Below, piece by piece: positions 8,673 through 17,209 of a DNA stretch of 64,000 nt. How positions within the stretch are numbered: position 1 is the first letter of the stretch; each line of letters starts with the position of its first letter. The DNA is from CAVXHQ01 sp963789535. Its GTDB lineage: Bacteria; Pseudomonadota; Alphaproteobacteria; Rhodobacterales; Rhodobacteraceae. A program made the position numbers and the translations under genes. The notes under the pieces are model-generated. The model made no database searches, was not told where the DNA came from, and saw nothing but the letters and a program-made list of their open reading frames with translations. The stretch spans positions 110,028-174,027 of the forward strand of contig CAWBKU010000001.1 of assembly GCA_963789535.1 (NCBI GenBank). The letters run 5' to 3'.

Positions 8673-9323
8673 ATGACGATCCGACCTCTCAGACCGAACC
8701 TGGCCCGATCTCTGGCGGCCACCACGGTTCTGGCCCTTGGCCTTGGCGCCTGTGCACCGGTCGAAACCTCGTCGCGCAACGTGAGCCTCGACACCCCCCT
8801 GCTCGGGGCAAGCGCCCAGGTGGCGACGCGCGACTATACCCTGACCGAGGTGCGGGCCACGGCCAGCCGCGACCTGCGCGTGTCCGAGCGCAACGGCTAT
8901 TACCCCTTTGCCCAGATCGTCTGGCGCGGCGATCCGATCGGCGACCGATATGCCCAGATCGAGACCCTGTTCGAGACCGCAGGCGCGCGCGCCGCGACCG
9001 ACCTTGTTGGCGCGCGGCCGGTCGTCGCCCTCGTGCAGGTGGCGCGGTTCCATGGCGTGACCGAGCGCACACGCTATTCGGTGGGCGGCGTCTACAACGT
9101 CGAGTTCCAGCTTTCGATCGTCGATGCCGAAACCGGTGAGGTGATCGAGGCGCCCCGCATGATCACCGCCAATCTGCCCGCCCCCGGCGGAGAGGCGGCG
9201 GTGAGGCTCGAACAATCGGGCCAGACAGAGCGGGTGCGCATCCTCGACTTCCTCACCTTCGTGCTGACCCGCGAAATCGGGCCGGCGCGGGCGCCGGGGG
9301 CACCCGAGCCACTCGATATCTGA
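8673..9323 (+). CDS. Putative outer-membrane or periplasmic lipoprotein of unknown function
   Basis: 216 residues. The N-terminus has a basic start, a hydrophobic stretch (LAATTVLALGLG) and a lipobox, LGAC, with Cys27 as the likely lipidated residue. The mature part contains a YSVGGVYNVEFQLSIVDAETG segment and resembles small Rhodobacteraceae lipoproteins (possibly the DUF6778 type, from memory). It has no catalytic motif. An upstream ATG-less extension exists, but the signal sequence fixes the start at 8673. It is transcribed divergently from edd and may share the regulatory gap. Confidence 0.75.
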   Translation: MTIRPLRPNLARSLAATTVLALGLGACAPVETSSRNVSLDTPLLGASAQVATRDYTLTEVRATASRDLRVSERNGYYPFAQIVWRGDPIGDRYAQIETLFETAGARAATDLVGARPVVALVQVARFHGVTERTRYSVGGVYNVEFQLSIVDAETGEVIEAPRMITANLPAPGGEAAVRLEQSGQTERVRILDFLTFVLTREIGPARAPGAPEPLDI

Positions 9324-9383
9324 CACAACCCTGGCGCGCATTACCCCTTCACGGATGGTGAATATGCGGCTAGGTTCGGCCGC

Positions 9384-10598
9384 ATGGATATGCTCGTCAC
9401 CGATGTCTGCGTTCCGTACCCCCGCGTTCGCCTTGGCCCCAGGGCCGGGGCGCAGGCGATCCGGCACGGGTTTCCCTGGGTCTGGACCAGCGAACTGGCG
9501 ATGGACCGCGCGACGCTCGCGCTGACGCCGGGGTCGATTGCGGTCCTCGAGGATACCGACGGCGCCGAACTTGGTGTGGTCACGGTCAATTCCGCGTCCA
9601 AGATCGGCGCCCGGATGCTCGACCCCGATCCCGCGGCGATCATCGATCAGGGCTGGTTCGAGGCGAAGTTCGCGGCCGCCCTCGCCGTGCGGGCGCGCCT
9701 CTTTGCCGCACCCTATTACCGCCTGATCCATGCCGAGGCGGACGGCCTGCCGGGCGTGATCGTCGACCGGTTCGGCGACGTGGCGGTGATCCAGCCCAAT
9801 GCCGCCTGGTCCGAGGCGCTGATCGAACCGCTGATCGCGGCGCTGGTCGCGGTGACGGGCGTCGGCACGATCATCAAGAACGGGACGGGCAGGGCGCGCA
9901 AGCTCGAGGGTCTGGCCGAAGAGACCGCGGTGGTGCGCGGCACTGCGCCCGAGGCGCCGGTCCCGGTGCCGATGAACGGGGCGATCTACATGGCCGATGT
10001 GGTCGGCGGCCAGAAGACGGGGCTGTTCTATGACCAGCGCCCGAACCATGCCTTCGCAGCCGGGATCGCCGATGGGGCGCGTGTCCTCGATGTGTTCTGC
10101 CATGTCGGCGGTTTCGGCCTTGCCGCGATTGCGGGCGGGGCCGCCTCGGCGCTGCTCGTCGACGGGTCGGCGCGGGCACTGGAGCTGGCCCTTGAGGGGG
10201 CGGCGGCGATGGGCGCTGGCGACAGGGTCTCGGCGCGCAAGGGCGACGCATTCGCGGTGCTGACCGATCTGGGCACCGAAGGCGCTGTCTTCGATCTGGT
10301 GATCTGCGATCCGCCCGCCTTTGCCCCCTCGCGCAAGGCGCGTGATGCGGGACTGCGGGCCTATGAACGGGTGGCGCGGCTGGCCGCACCGCTGGTGGCA
10401 CCGGGGGGTGTGCTGATCCTGTGTTCGTGCAGCCATGCCGCCGACCTCTCGGCGTTCCGCACCGCCTCGGCACGGGGCATCGCCAAGGCGGGGCGCCGGG
10501 CGGCGATCCTCTATACCGGGTTCGCCGGGCCGGACCATCCGGTGCTGCCGCAGCTTGCCGAAGGCGGCTATCTCAAGACCCTCGCCTTTCAGTTGTGA
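9384..10598 (+). CDS. Class I SAM-dependent rRNA methyltransferase, RlmI-like
   Basis: 404 residues. The N-terminal part holds a PUA-like segment (IRHGFPWVWTSEL, typical of RlmI/RlmK relatives), followed by a middle domain and a Rossmann methyltransferase. The AdoMet loop VLDVFCHVGGFG starts near residue 234. The catalytic-type motif CDPPAFAPSR lies near 308, and LCSCSH near 349 corresponds to the strand holding the family cysteine. The likely role is methylation of a 23S rRNA cytosine at C5. Which position is modified cannot be told from sequence alone. ATG at 9384; a second ATG two codons later is also possible. Confidence 0.85.
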   Translation: MDMLVTDVCVPYPRVRLGPRAGAQAIRHGFPWVWTSELAMDRATLALTPGSIAVLEDTDGAELGVVTVNSASKIGARMLDPDPAAIIDQGWFEAKFAAALAVRARLFAAPYYRLIHAEADGLPGVIVDRFGDVAVIQPNAAWSEALIEPLIAALVAVTGVGTIIKNGTGRARKLEGLAEETAVVRGTAPEAPVPVPMNGAIYMADVVGGQKTGLFYDQRPNHAFAAGIADGARVLDVFCHVGGFGLAAIAGGAASALLVDGSARALELALEGAAAMGAGDRVSARKGDAFAVLTDLGTEGAVFDLVICDPPAFAPSRKARDAGLRAYERVARLAAPLVAPGGVLILCSCSHAADLSAFRTASARGIAKAGRRAAILYTGFAGPDHPVLPQLAEGGYLKTLAFQL

Positions 10599-10608
10599 CG
10601 CAGGCGCC

Positions 10609-11142
10609 ATGCGGCTGACGCTCGACGCCTGCGTCCTCTATCCGACCGTGATGCGCGAGATGCTGCTGGGCTGCGCCGCCGAGGGGCTGTTCGCGCCGCG
10701 CTGGTCGGCGCGGATCCTCGAGGAATGGGCCCGCGCGGCGGCGCGGCGCGGCGACGAGGTGCTGGCGCGGGGCGAGATCGCGCGTCTGCGCGGGACGTGG
10801 CCCGGGGCGGAGGTGGCGCCTCATGCGGGCCTCGAAGCGCGGCTGTGGCTCCCCGACGCCAATGATATCCACGTGCTGTCGTCGGCCGTCGCCGGTTCGT
10901 GCGACGGGATCGTGACGCTGAACGCGCGCGACTTTCCGCGCGATGTCCTTGCCGAAGAGGGGCTGACCCGCGCCGATCCGGACGGCCTGTTGCTGGGGTT
11001 CCACGCCGCCTCGCCTGCCGTGGCGACCGTCGCGGCCCGCGTGGTGGCCGAGGCGGAACGTCTGTCGGGCGCCGACTGGCCGGTCCGCAAGCTGATGCGC
11101 AAGGCCGGATTACCGCGTCTGGGCAAGGCGCTGGCTGCCTAG
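10609..11142 (+). CDS. PIN-domain protein
   Basis: 177 residues. It begins MRLTLDACVLYP, the first PIN strand with Asp6. Further acidic residues lie in LPDANDIHVL (about 83-92) and TLNARDFP (about 104), the usual places for metal-binding aspartates of PIN ribonucleases. The C-terminal third, ending RKLMRKAGLPRLGKAL, resembles uncharacterised alphaproteobacterial PIN proteins. No antitoxin-like gene precedes it; the upstream neighbour is the methyltransferase 10 bases away. A toxin-antitoxin reading is therefore not supported. Its stop overlaps the stop of the convergent M48 gene by four bases. Confidence 0.78.
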   Translation: MRLTLDACVLYPTVMREMLLGCAAEGLFAPRWSARILEEWARAAARRGDEVLARGEIARLRGTWPGAEVAPHAGLEARLWLPDANDIHVLSSAVAGSCDGIVTLNARDFPRDVLAEEGLTRADPDGLLLGFHAASPAVATVAARVVAEAERLSGADWPVRKLMRKAGLPRLGKALAA

Positions 11143-11825
11143 CGGACCGTCCAGGCGTCGGCATTGCGGCCGATGGCGGCGATGCGCGCGTCGCTCGCCG
11201 GATGGCTGAGGAGCCAGGCTGGGGTCGCGGCTCCCTGCGCGCCGGTCAGTTTGCCGAGCTTGCGAAACAGCGACATCTGCGGTTCGGCGCCGATCCCCGC
11301 CTTCATCAGCAGGGCGGTGGCATAGGCGTCCGCCTCGTATTCGTCGTTGCGCGACAGGCGCGCGGCCACCAGCGTCATCAGCGCATTCGCGATCCACGGA
11401 CCCACGCCGGGCACGAACCGCCCGAGCACCATGGCGAGCGCCGTGCGCAGCGCGTTCTGGCCCGAAAAGTCGATCATCCGCCGCCGCGAATGACCCAGCG
11501 CGACGTGGCCCAATTCGTGGGCGATGACGCTCGACAGTTCCTCGGCACTCACCTCGCCTGCGGCATAGCGGTCCATGAAGCCGCGGGTGAGGAAGATCCG
11601 GCCGTCGGGGGCGGCGAGGCCGTTGACCGGCGCGATCTCGTAGATGTTCACCCGGATGCGCGGCAGGTCGAGGGCGCGGGCCATCCGGTCGGTCAGCGCC
11701 TTGAGGCGCGGATCGGCGAGTTCGGTGGACTTCTCGTCGAGATCGCGCGCCGTGCGCCACGCCGAGAACCGATAGAGGACGAACCCGTAGAGGACCGCCA
11801 GCAGGATCGGGGTGAATTTCAGCAT
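11139..11825 (-). CDS. M48-family zinc metalloprotease, membrane-anchored
   Basis: 228 residues. An N-terminal membrane helix (about 4-20, TPILLAVLYGFVLYRF) is followed by the zinc motif HELGH at 103-107. The third ligand lies in the EYEAD motif (about Glu164). ASDARIAAI near the end is a common M48 C-terminal signature. It is related to HtpX, but shorter and with one clear N-terminal anchor, so 'HtpX' is not assigned. The likely role is quality control of membrane or periplasmic proteins. The start at 11825 was chosen because the upstream extension is basic and lacks family similarity. Confidence 0.88.
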   Translation of the reverse strand: MLKFTPILLAVLYGFVLYRFSAWRTARDLDEKSTELADPRLKALTDRMARALDLPRIRVNIYEIAPVNGLAAPDGRIFLTRGFMDRYAAGEVSAEELSSVIAHELGHVALGHSRRRMIDFSGQNALRTALAMVLGRFVPGVGPWIANALMTLVAARLSRNDEYEADAYATALLMKAGIGAEPQMSLFRKLGKLTGAQGAATPAWLLSHPASDARIAAIGRNADAWTVR

Positions 11826-11997
11826 GTCTCGGATATGGGGCGACGGTCGCCCGCGGGCAAGGGCCGGGCGGCGCTGTGCCTTCCGGGTCACAACTCGGTG
11901 AGACCTGCGTCACGGCCCGATCCGTCCGGAACGATACGGCAAGAGGGCCGTTGGGCCAGCGACTGGGAGGTCGACCCGAGCAGAGGAGCCAGCCCAA

Positions 11998-12153
11998 ATG
12001 TACGACCGACAACCCCTCGACGCCGTCAAGGCGGCACTGAAACGCGCCTACGGGCCGCCCGATGCACCTGCCGCGGTCGCGGGACCGGGCAAATTGCCGG
12101 ATGCGTTGCAGCGTGCCCTCGACCGTTTGGCAACGATGGATAAAGAAGACTGA
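11998..12153 (+). CDS. Small protein of unknown function (51 aa)
   Basis: An open frame of 51 residues, MYDRQPLDAVKAALKRAYG to MDKED. A purine-rich GAGGAG stretch lies about 12 bases before the ATG, and a very strong hairpin overlaps its stop. It is helical and charged, with no signal sequence. I do not recognise a family. The combination of start signal, ordinary codon usage and a dedicated terminator supports a real small gene. Confidence 0.5.
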   Translation: MYDRQPLDAVKAALKRAYGPPDAPAAVAGPGKLPDALQRALDRLATMDKED

Positions 12154-12181
12154 AGAACCCGGGGCTTGCCCCGGGTTCTTC
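12152..12181 (+). terminator. Hairpin terminator after the 51-aa gene
   Basis: GAAGAACCCGGGG, loop CTTG, CCCCGGGTTCTTC: a perfect 13-bp stem whose 3' side is partly T-rich (GTTCTTC). Being symmetric, it could stop transcription on both strands, serving also the minus-strand gene at 12224-12394. Confidence 0.75.
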
Positions 12182-12223
12182 ATGTCGATGCCGGGAAGGG
12201 TGGACTGTCTGGCGGATGCAGAC

Positions 12224-12394
12224 CTAGAGGGCGTTGCGGGTAAGGACGATCATCACGAAGAGGCCGACGACCCCGAGGATAAGGCCGAAGACGGCGCCCC
12301 ATTGCGCCATGTCCTTCGCCCCGCCGCCGCGCCGCCTTGCCTGCACCGCCCCGAGCAGGGCGCCGGACAGCAGGCCAAAGAGGGGAAAGATCAT
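12224..12394 (-). CDS. Small two-helix membrane protein (56 aa)
   Basis: A 56-residue frame with two hydrophobic helices: about residues 3-17 (FPLFGLLSGALLGA) and 33-51 (GAVFGLILGVVGLFVMIVL). A short Arg/Gly-rich loop separates them, giving a hairpin topology. The start lies only 5 bases after the stop of the DUF2927 gene upstream, so it is the second gene of that operon. I recognise no family; apolipoprotein-like small membrane proteins of this pattern are common in Rhodobacteraceae. The hairpin at 12152-12181 would end its transcript. Confidence 0.65.
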   Translation of the reverse strand: MIFPLFGLLSGALLGAVQARRRGGGAKDMAQWGAVFGLILGVVGLFVMIVLTRNAL

Positions 12395-12399
12395 CTAAA

Positions 12400-13779
12400 T
12401 CATCTCCGGCGCCCCGGATTGAGGGCTGCGATTTCCGCCTGGCGCGCGAGGATCGCGGCGCCGTCGCCGAACCCGTAACGCGCCCAGCCGAGGCTGTCCA
12501 GACGCACCGCTGCCGCCTCTTCGGTCCGGCCGTCGAGGCTCAGCGCCTCGGCGCGGAACATCAAGAGGGTGGAGAGGAGGGCGGCGTTCTGATAGCCCGC
12601 CGCGATCGGAATGGCGCCGTCGACGAGGGCCAGCGTGCCCTGGACGTCGCCGGAACTGAGCGCGAAGGCGGCAAGTTGCACGGCGACATGCGCCTCGTGC
12701 AGCCGGGTTTCGGGCGACAGCCGGAACTGGCGGTCCGCCTCGCGGAAGGCGCCGAGGGCGACGGCGGGATCGTTCTGCACCTGGAGGCGGCCATAGGCGT
12801 AATAGGCGAACCCGGGGCGGGTGCCGGTCCAGTTGAAGGCGCGCGCGAGGTTGATCGCATCCTCGGCGGCGCGGCGCCGGGTGGCGGCGTTTTCCTGACC
12901 GCCCAGAGCGGTCTCCATCGCCACGATCCAGTCGCGCGAGGTATCGTTGCGGGGCCGTGCGCGGGCGACCTGGCCGCGCGGATTGAGGCGCGCGAGAAGG
13001 CCGGGCATGATCGCCGCCGCCTCGCCCCGCTGCATCCCGTTGCGCAGTTCTGGCGAGTAATAGGCCCGCAGGATCAGCATGTCGAAGCCGGTGAGGACGG
13101 CATTGATGTTGTCGTCGTTGAACACCGAATCGGGCAGCCGGTAGAGGTCGTTCAGCGGCCCGATCGCCTGCGCCAGTTCCTCGTGGAGGCAGTCGCGGAT
13201 TTCCTGCGGCGCGGCGTCCGAGGGCACGAAGATCGCGGCCCGGTCGCGCCGCGTGAGCGTCGTCCAGTCGACCTGCGGCGTGCGGCGCGCCACCTTGAAC
13301 TCGGCCCAGGACGAAACGCGCGGCACCACGAAACAGGCCGCACGCGGCACGGCGGCGTTCAGTTCGGCCTGCGGGATCGCCTCGATGGTGATGGCGGCAT
13401 CGGGCGCGCCGGTCAGGAAGATGTCGATCCCGGCCTCGGTCTGCAACCGGCCCAGCAGGGCGCGCAGGTCGGGCGCGATGGTGGGCCCGGGCGCGCCGGT
13501 GATGCGCACCGAAATCGGTCCCTCGAAGCGGGTCATCTGTGCGATGGCGCGCCCCGATTCCATGCGGAACGCAAGGTCGAGGAAATCGCCCGCGATCTCG
13601 GTGTTGGACCGGATCGACGGATTGTCGGCGGGGGTGGTGAACATCCGCATGTCGGGCAGGTCATAGGCCACAAGGGCGCGGCTGACCGGTGCATCCGATG
13701 ACGGCGCACAGGCGGCAAGCACGGCGAGCGCGATCACGCCAAGGACATGGCGGCGGCGCGACCGTCGATGCGCGGGCAT
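12400..13779 (-). CDS. DUF2927 lipoprotein
   Basis: 459 residues. The N-terminus is basic, with a hydrophobic run and a lipobox LAAC (Cys24). The central part (about 60-260) has the DUF2927 features: a predicted metal-peptidase-like region with CLHEELAQAIGPLNDLYRLPDSVFNDDN. HEELAQ recalls a zincin helix but lacks the second His of HExxH. The C-terminal half is helical and reads like TPR-type repeats (AINLARAFNWTGTRP, ALGAFREADRQF, AALLSTLLMFRAEALS). The function of the family is unknown. Upstream lies a 675-base gap. The 56-aa gene follows. Confidence 0.82.
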   Translation of the reverse strand: MPAHRRSRRRHVLGVIALAVLAACAPSSDAPVSRALVAYDLPDMRMFTTPADNPSIRSNTEIAGDFLDLAFRMESGRAIAQMTRFEGPISVRITGAPGPTIAPDLRALLGRLQTEAGIDIFLTGAPDAAITIEAIPQAELNAAVPRAACFVVPRVSSWAEFKVARRTPQVDWTTLTRRDRAAIFVPSDAAPQEIRDCLHEELAQAIGPLNDLYRLPDSVFNDDNINAVLTGFDMLILRAYYSPELRNGMQRGEAAAIMPGLLARLNPRGQVARARPRNDTSRDWIVAMETALGGQENAATRRRAAEDAINLARAFNWTGTRPGFAYYAYGRLQVQNDPAVALGAFREADRQFRLSPETRLHEAHVAVQLAAFALSSGDVQGTLALVDGAIPIAAGYQNAALLSTLLMFRAEALSLDGRTEEAAAVRLDSLGWARYGFGDGAAILARQAEIAALNPGRRR

Positions 13780-14454
13780 GGAAAAACCGCGCGGCACGAC
13801 GGACCGGTCCGGGGCAGGGGCCAGGGTCAAAGCTCGTCTCCTCAGGCAGCCCGGATCGTTGATCGTCCGGGTTCTTGTCCTTTTGGTTAAGCGGATATCT
13901 GGGCAAAAGGATGTCGCCGCCGTGCCGCACTGGGGCACTAGGGCAGAGGGCGGGGCGCAAATCACGCGCAGATCGGGGTTTGCGGTGCCTCGGGGTGCAA
14001 GTGTCACCGCAAGGCCGCAGGACGCTGGTAGGGTGCCGGGGACGGATCGCAAGATGTTGAGTCCGGGCGAGAAACCGCGCCGTTGCGGGGCGGCGTCGGT
14101 ATCGAATACCGATCGCCGGGCGCCCGGACAGGCGACCGTCGATCCGGCGATCGCGAGGCATGCCGGGCAAGCGCCCCGTCACCGTCGACGGGACGGCCCG
14201 GGACCGCCGGTCGCTGCCGCGCGACACGCGCCGGAACGGTGCGCCGGGGCCGGTGATCGTCGTGATCTTTCAACAGCGTCGGGCACGGCGCCCGATTGTG
14301 CACGGCGCGCCCGGTCGGCGCCATCACGTCGGTGCGGGGACCGGATTTCGCTAGTGACACCCGAAGGAGGAGGCGCTATGGGGAGCGCAATAACGGGGGT
14401 GCCGACACACAGGGCCGCGCAAAGCCCGACGTCGGCCGAGGGATCGGAGTGACC
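13780..14454. other. 675-base divergent intergenic region with no supported gene
   Basis: This gap separates the DUF2927 gene from dksA and must hold both promoters. Several open frames cross it on both strands, but their composition is Arg/Pro-rich, as expected of GC-rich non-coding sequence, and none has a domain or start signal. An AT-richer stretch near 13855-13915 (TTCTTGTCCTTTTGGTTAAG) is the best candidate promoter zone. A GGAGGAGGCGC motif at 14365-14375 is followed by no sensible start. Confidence 0.4.
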
Positions 14455-14877
14455 ATGAAAGCCGAATCGTTTCTGCAAGACGACTATCGCCCCGCCGAGG
14501 ACGAACCTTTCATGAACGACCGCCAGCTCGAGTATTTCAGACGCAAGCTCCATGCCTGGAAGATCGATCTGATGTCCGACAGCCGCGATACGATCACCGG
14601 CATGAAGGACCAGACCCGAAATATCCCCGACGTCGCCGACCGTGCCAGCGAAGAGACCGACCGCGCCCTCGAACTGCGCACCCGCGACCGCGAGCGCAAG
14701 CTGGTGAGCAAGATCGATGCCGCGCTGCGGCGGATCGACGAGGGAGAGTACGGCTATTGCGAGATGACGGGCGAGCCGATCTCGCTCAAGCGGCTGGACG
14801 CGCGGCCGATCGCCACCCTCAGCCTCGAAGCACAGGAGCGGCACGAACGCCGCGAAAAGGTGCACCGCGACGACTGA
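14455..14877 (+). CDS. dksA: DksA/TraR-family transcription factor with one cysteine
   Basis: 140 residues. DksA enters the secondary channel of RNA polymerase and works with ppGpp. The coiled-coil tip motif D59-x-x-D62-R-A64 (DVADRA) needed for activity is present. The globular domain reads GEYGYCEMTGEPISLKRLDARP. Of the four zinc-finger cysteines of E. coli DksA only the first (Cys102) remains; the others are Thr, Ser/Leu and Gln-like positions. Single-cysteine DksA proteins are known from Rhodobacter and do not need zinc. The start at 14455 follows the family N-terminus MKAESFLQDDY. Confidence 0.92.
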   Translation: MKAESFLQDDYRPAEDEPFMNDRQLEYFRRKLHAWKIDLMSDSRDTITGMKDQTRNIPDVADRASEETDRALELRTRDRERKLVSKIDAALRRIDEGEYGYCEMTGEPISLKRLDARPIATLSLEAQERHERREKVHRDD

Positions 14878-14887
14878 TCGGCGCGCC

Positions 14888-15991
14888 ATGCCGCGCACCG
14901 TGGCCGTCGTCGGCGGCGGGATCGCGGGGTTCGCCACTGCGCTGGCCTGCGTGAAGAATGGCGCAGAAGTTACTGTTTTCGAACAGGCATCCGAGATTGC
15001 AGAAGTGGGGGCGGGCCTTCAGGTCACGCCCAATGGCGCGCGCGTGCTGCTGTCTCTCGGCCTTGGCGATGCGCTGGACCGTGCGGGCATCGTCGCGCGG
15101 GCGGTGGTGCCGGTCGACGGGGTGACGGGGCGCGGGATAGCGCGGTTCGACCTGACCGCGCAACGCCCGCCCTACCGCTTCCTCCACCGCGCCGCCCTCA
15201 TCGGGATGCTGCACGATGCCTGCGTCGCACGGGGCGTGGGCGTGCGGACCGGGCGACGGATCGGGGCGGGCGAGCTGCCGGACGCGGACATGATCGTCGG
15301 TGCGGACGGGATTCGCTCCGCCCTGCGGTCCCACCTCAACGGACCGGTCGGGCCGACGTTCACCGGTCAGGTGGCGTGGCGCGCGACCATCGTCGCCGAC
15401 CATCCGCCCGAGGCGCGGATCTGGATGATGCCGGGGCGCCATGTGGTGAGCTATCCCCTGCCGGGCGGTCGCGTGAACCTCGTGGCGGTGCAGGAGCGCG
15501 AGGGCTGGGCCGAAGAGGGATGGCACCACGCCGACGCGCCCGAAAATCTGGCGGCGGCCTTTGCCGACGCCGCACCCGCCCTGTGCGCCCTGCTCGACCG
15601 GGTCACGCAGACCCATCTCTGGGGCCTGTTTCGCCACGATGTCGCGCGCCTCTGGCAAGACGGGCGTGTCGTGCTCGTCGGCGACGCGGCGCATCCGACG
15701 CTGCCGTTCCTGGCGCAGGGCGCGAACCTCGCGCTCGAGGATGCGGCGGTGCTGTCGCGGATGGTGCAGGCGCACGGGCCGGGGCCGGGTCTGGCCGCCT
15801 TCGAGGCCGCGCGCAAGCCCCGCGTGCGCCGCGCGATCGCTGCGGCCGACGCCAATGCGCGCAACTATCACCTGACGGGCCTGCGGCGCCGGGGCGCGCA
15901 TCTGGCGCTGGCGGCGATCTGCCGGATCGCACCGGGCGCCTTCCTGCGGCGACTCGACTGGCTTTACGGGCACGACGCCGCGGCGCCCTAG
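14888..15991 (+). CDS. FAD-dependent monooxygenase (salicylate hydroxylase type)
   Basis: 367 residues. The dinucleotide-binding motif G9-x-G11-x-x-G14 (VVGGGIAGF) comes first. A DG motif follows in IVGADGIRSALR, and the GD motif VVLVGDAAHPTLPFLAQGANLALEDA lies around 265. This is the class A flavoprotein aromatic hydroxylase layout, with a size near 3-hydroxybenzoate-6- or salicylate-hydroxylases. The substrate cannot be read from the sequence; relatives also include UbiH-like and FAD urate enzymes. It starts 10 bases after the dksA stop. Its stop overlaps the convergent gene at 15988 by 4 bases. Confidence 0.85.
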   Translation: MPRTVAVVGGGIAGFATALACVKNGAEVTVFEQASEIAEVGAGLQVTPNGARVLLSLGLGDALDRAGIVARAVVPVDGVTGRGIARFDLTAQRPPYRFLHRAALIGMLHDACVARGVGVRTGRRIGAGELPDADMIVGADGIRSALRSHLNGPVGPTFTGQVAWRATIVADHPPEARIWMMPGRHVVSYPLPGGRVNLVAVQEREGWAEEGWHHADAPENLAAAFADAAPALCALLDRVTQTHLWGLFRHDVARLWQDGRVVLVGDAAHPTLPFLAQGANLALEDAAVLSRMVQAHGPGPGLAAFEAARKPRVRRAIAAADANARNYHLTGLRRRGAHLALAAICRIAPGAFLRRLDWLYGHDAAAP

Positions 15992-16293
15992 CGAAATGCG
16001 CGGTTCGCCTGATCCGTCACGATCTCGAGGACTTCCAGGGTGTCGAGCTGCACCCGGGCGATGTCGCGGCCGATGCGGAAATAGACCCAGCCGTCGGCCG
16101 GGGGCGGCAGCCCATAGCGCAGGGTGCCGAACAGCATCCGGTATTCGCCGCGTTCGAGCATATCGCCGGGGGCGACCAGCGGCACGCTGCGCTGCGATTG
16201 CGGTACTGCGACGCAATTCGAGCCGGTGGTCTGGATCCGGCATTGCGCCTGGGCGCCACCGGCGCAGAGCACGAGGGCGAGTGCCAGCCTCAT
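15988..16293 (-). CDS. Secreted small protein of unknown function
   Basis: 101 residues with a short signal peptide (MRLALALVLCAGGAQA, likely cut after Ala16) and a mature part with two early cysteines (QCRIQTTGSNC). A beta-rich body includes YRMLFGTLRYGLPPPADGWVYFRIGR. It resembles a group of small periplasmic proteins next to xth in Rhodobacteraceae, with no known role. Its ATG overlaps the true stop of xth (ATGA). Because xth is frameshifted, the raw sequence reads xth and this gene as one fused frame; that fusion is not real. Confidence 0.75.
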   Translation of the reverse strand: MRLALALVLCAGGAQAQCRIQTTGSNCVAVPQSQRSVPLVAPGDMLERGEYRMLFGTLRYGLPPPADGWVYFRIGRDIARVQLDTLEVLEIVTDQANRAFR

Positions 16294-17070
16294 GCGGCCA
16301 ACTCGATCCAGACCGGCACATGGTCCGACGGCTTCTCGCGGCCGCGCACCTCCGGCCTCGATCCAGACGTCGGTCATAAGGTCGGCGGCCTGCGGCGTCA
16401 GCAGGTGATGGTCGATGCGGATGCCGTCGTTCCGGTCCCAGGCCCCGGCCTGATAATCCCAGAACGAATAATGGCCCGGCCCGGCATGCCGCGCCCGGAA
16501 CGCCTCGGTCAGGCCGAGGTTGACCAGTCGCCGGAACGCCGCGCGGGTGTCGGGCCGGAACAGCGCGTCCTCGCGCCATGCCTCTGGCCGTCTGACGTCG
16601 TCGGCCTGCGGTATCACGTTGTAATCGCCGGCAAAGACGACCGGCATCTCCTCGGCCAGCAGGGCGCGCATCCGCGCCTCGAGGCGGGACATCCACGCCA
16701 GCTTGTAGGCGTATTTCGGCCCCGGCGCCGGGTTGCCGTTGGGCAGATAGAGGCAGCAGAGCCGCACCGCGCGGCTGCCGATCACCGTGGCCTCGATCCA
16801 GCGCGCCTGGTCGTCGGCATCGTCGCCCGGCAGGCCGCGCGACACATCCTCGAGCGGCAGGCGCGACAGGATCGCCACGCCGTTGAACCCCTTTTGCCCG
16901 TGCGTCTCGACCGCGTAGCCCATGTCCTCGAAGTGCTGACGCGGAAAGCCGTCGTCGACCGACTTGATCTCCTGCAACAGGGCCACGTCGGGCTGCCGTT
17001 CCTGCAACCAGTCGGAGAGCGCCTCGATCCGGGCCTTGATGCCGTTGATGTTGAAGGTGGCGATCTTCAT
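16290..17070 (-). pseudogene. xth: Exodeoxyribonuclease III (xth), +1 frameshift near the 3' end
   Basis: ExoIII is an AP endonuclease and 3'-5' exonuclease of base-excision repair. It starts MKIATFNINGIKAR at 17070, with Asn8 and catalytic Glu34 (LLQEIKS) and the GDYNV motif. The frame is good to DVWIEAG; there an extra G (plus-strand C at about 16349-16350) shifts it. In the corrected frame it continues VRGREKPSDHVPVWIEL-AA and stops at 16290, giving 259 residues. The essential Asp-His pair (SDHVPVW) lies after the break, so the protein as written would be inactive and fused to the next gene. Confidence 0.88.
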
Positions 17071-17159
17071 GGCGTCTCCTCCGGTATGACCTGCGGTGCC
17101 TGCGCGCAAACTAGCATGCACGCCCGGAACCCGGCCAATGCAAATGTCGTCGCGCCACG

Positions 17160-17186
17160 AAAAAGGGGCCGCCCGAAGGCGACCCC
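17160..17186 (-). terminator. Rho-independent terminator of the gene at 17210
   Basis: Read on the minus strand: GGGGTCGCC, loop TTCG, GGCGGCCCC, then TTTTT. The 9-bp stem has one G-U pair, a stable UUCG loop and a T-run. It lies 24 bases after the stop of the secreted protein gene and separates it from xth. Confidence 0.85.
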
Positions 17187-17209
17187 AAATCCGTGGCATG
17201 ATCCGGAGA

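Noticed and set aside
10609..11142. The PIN protein as a toxin of a VapBC pair
   Set aside because: No antitoxin-like gene lies upstream; the neighbour is a methyltransferase and the protein is longer than VapC.
13780..14454. An RNA gene or a small protein in the 675-base gap
   Set aside because: No conserved RNA structure or credible frame could be seen; only promoter-like AT-rich text near 13855-13915.
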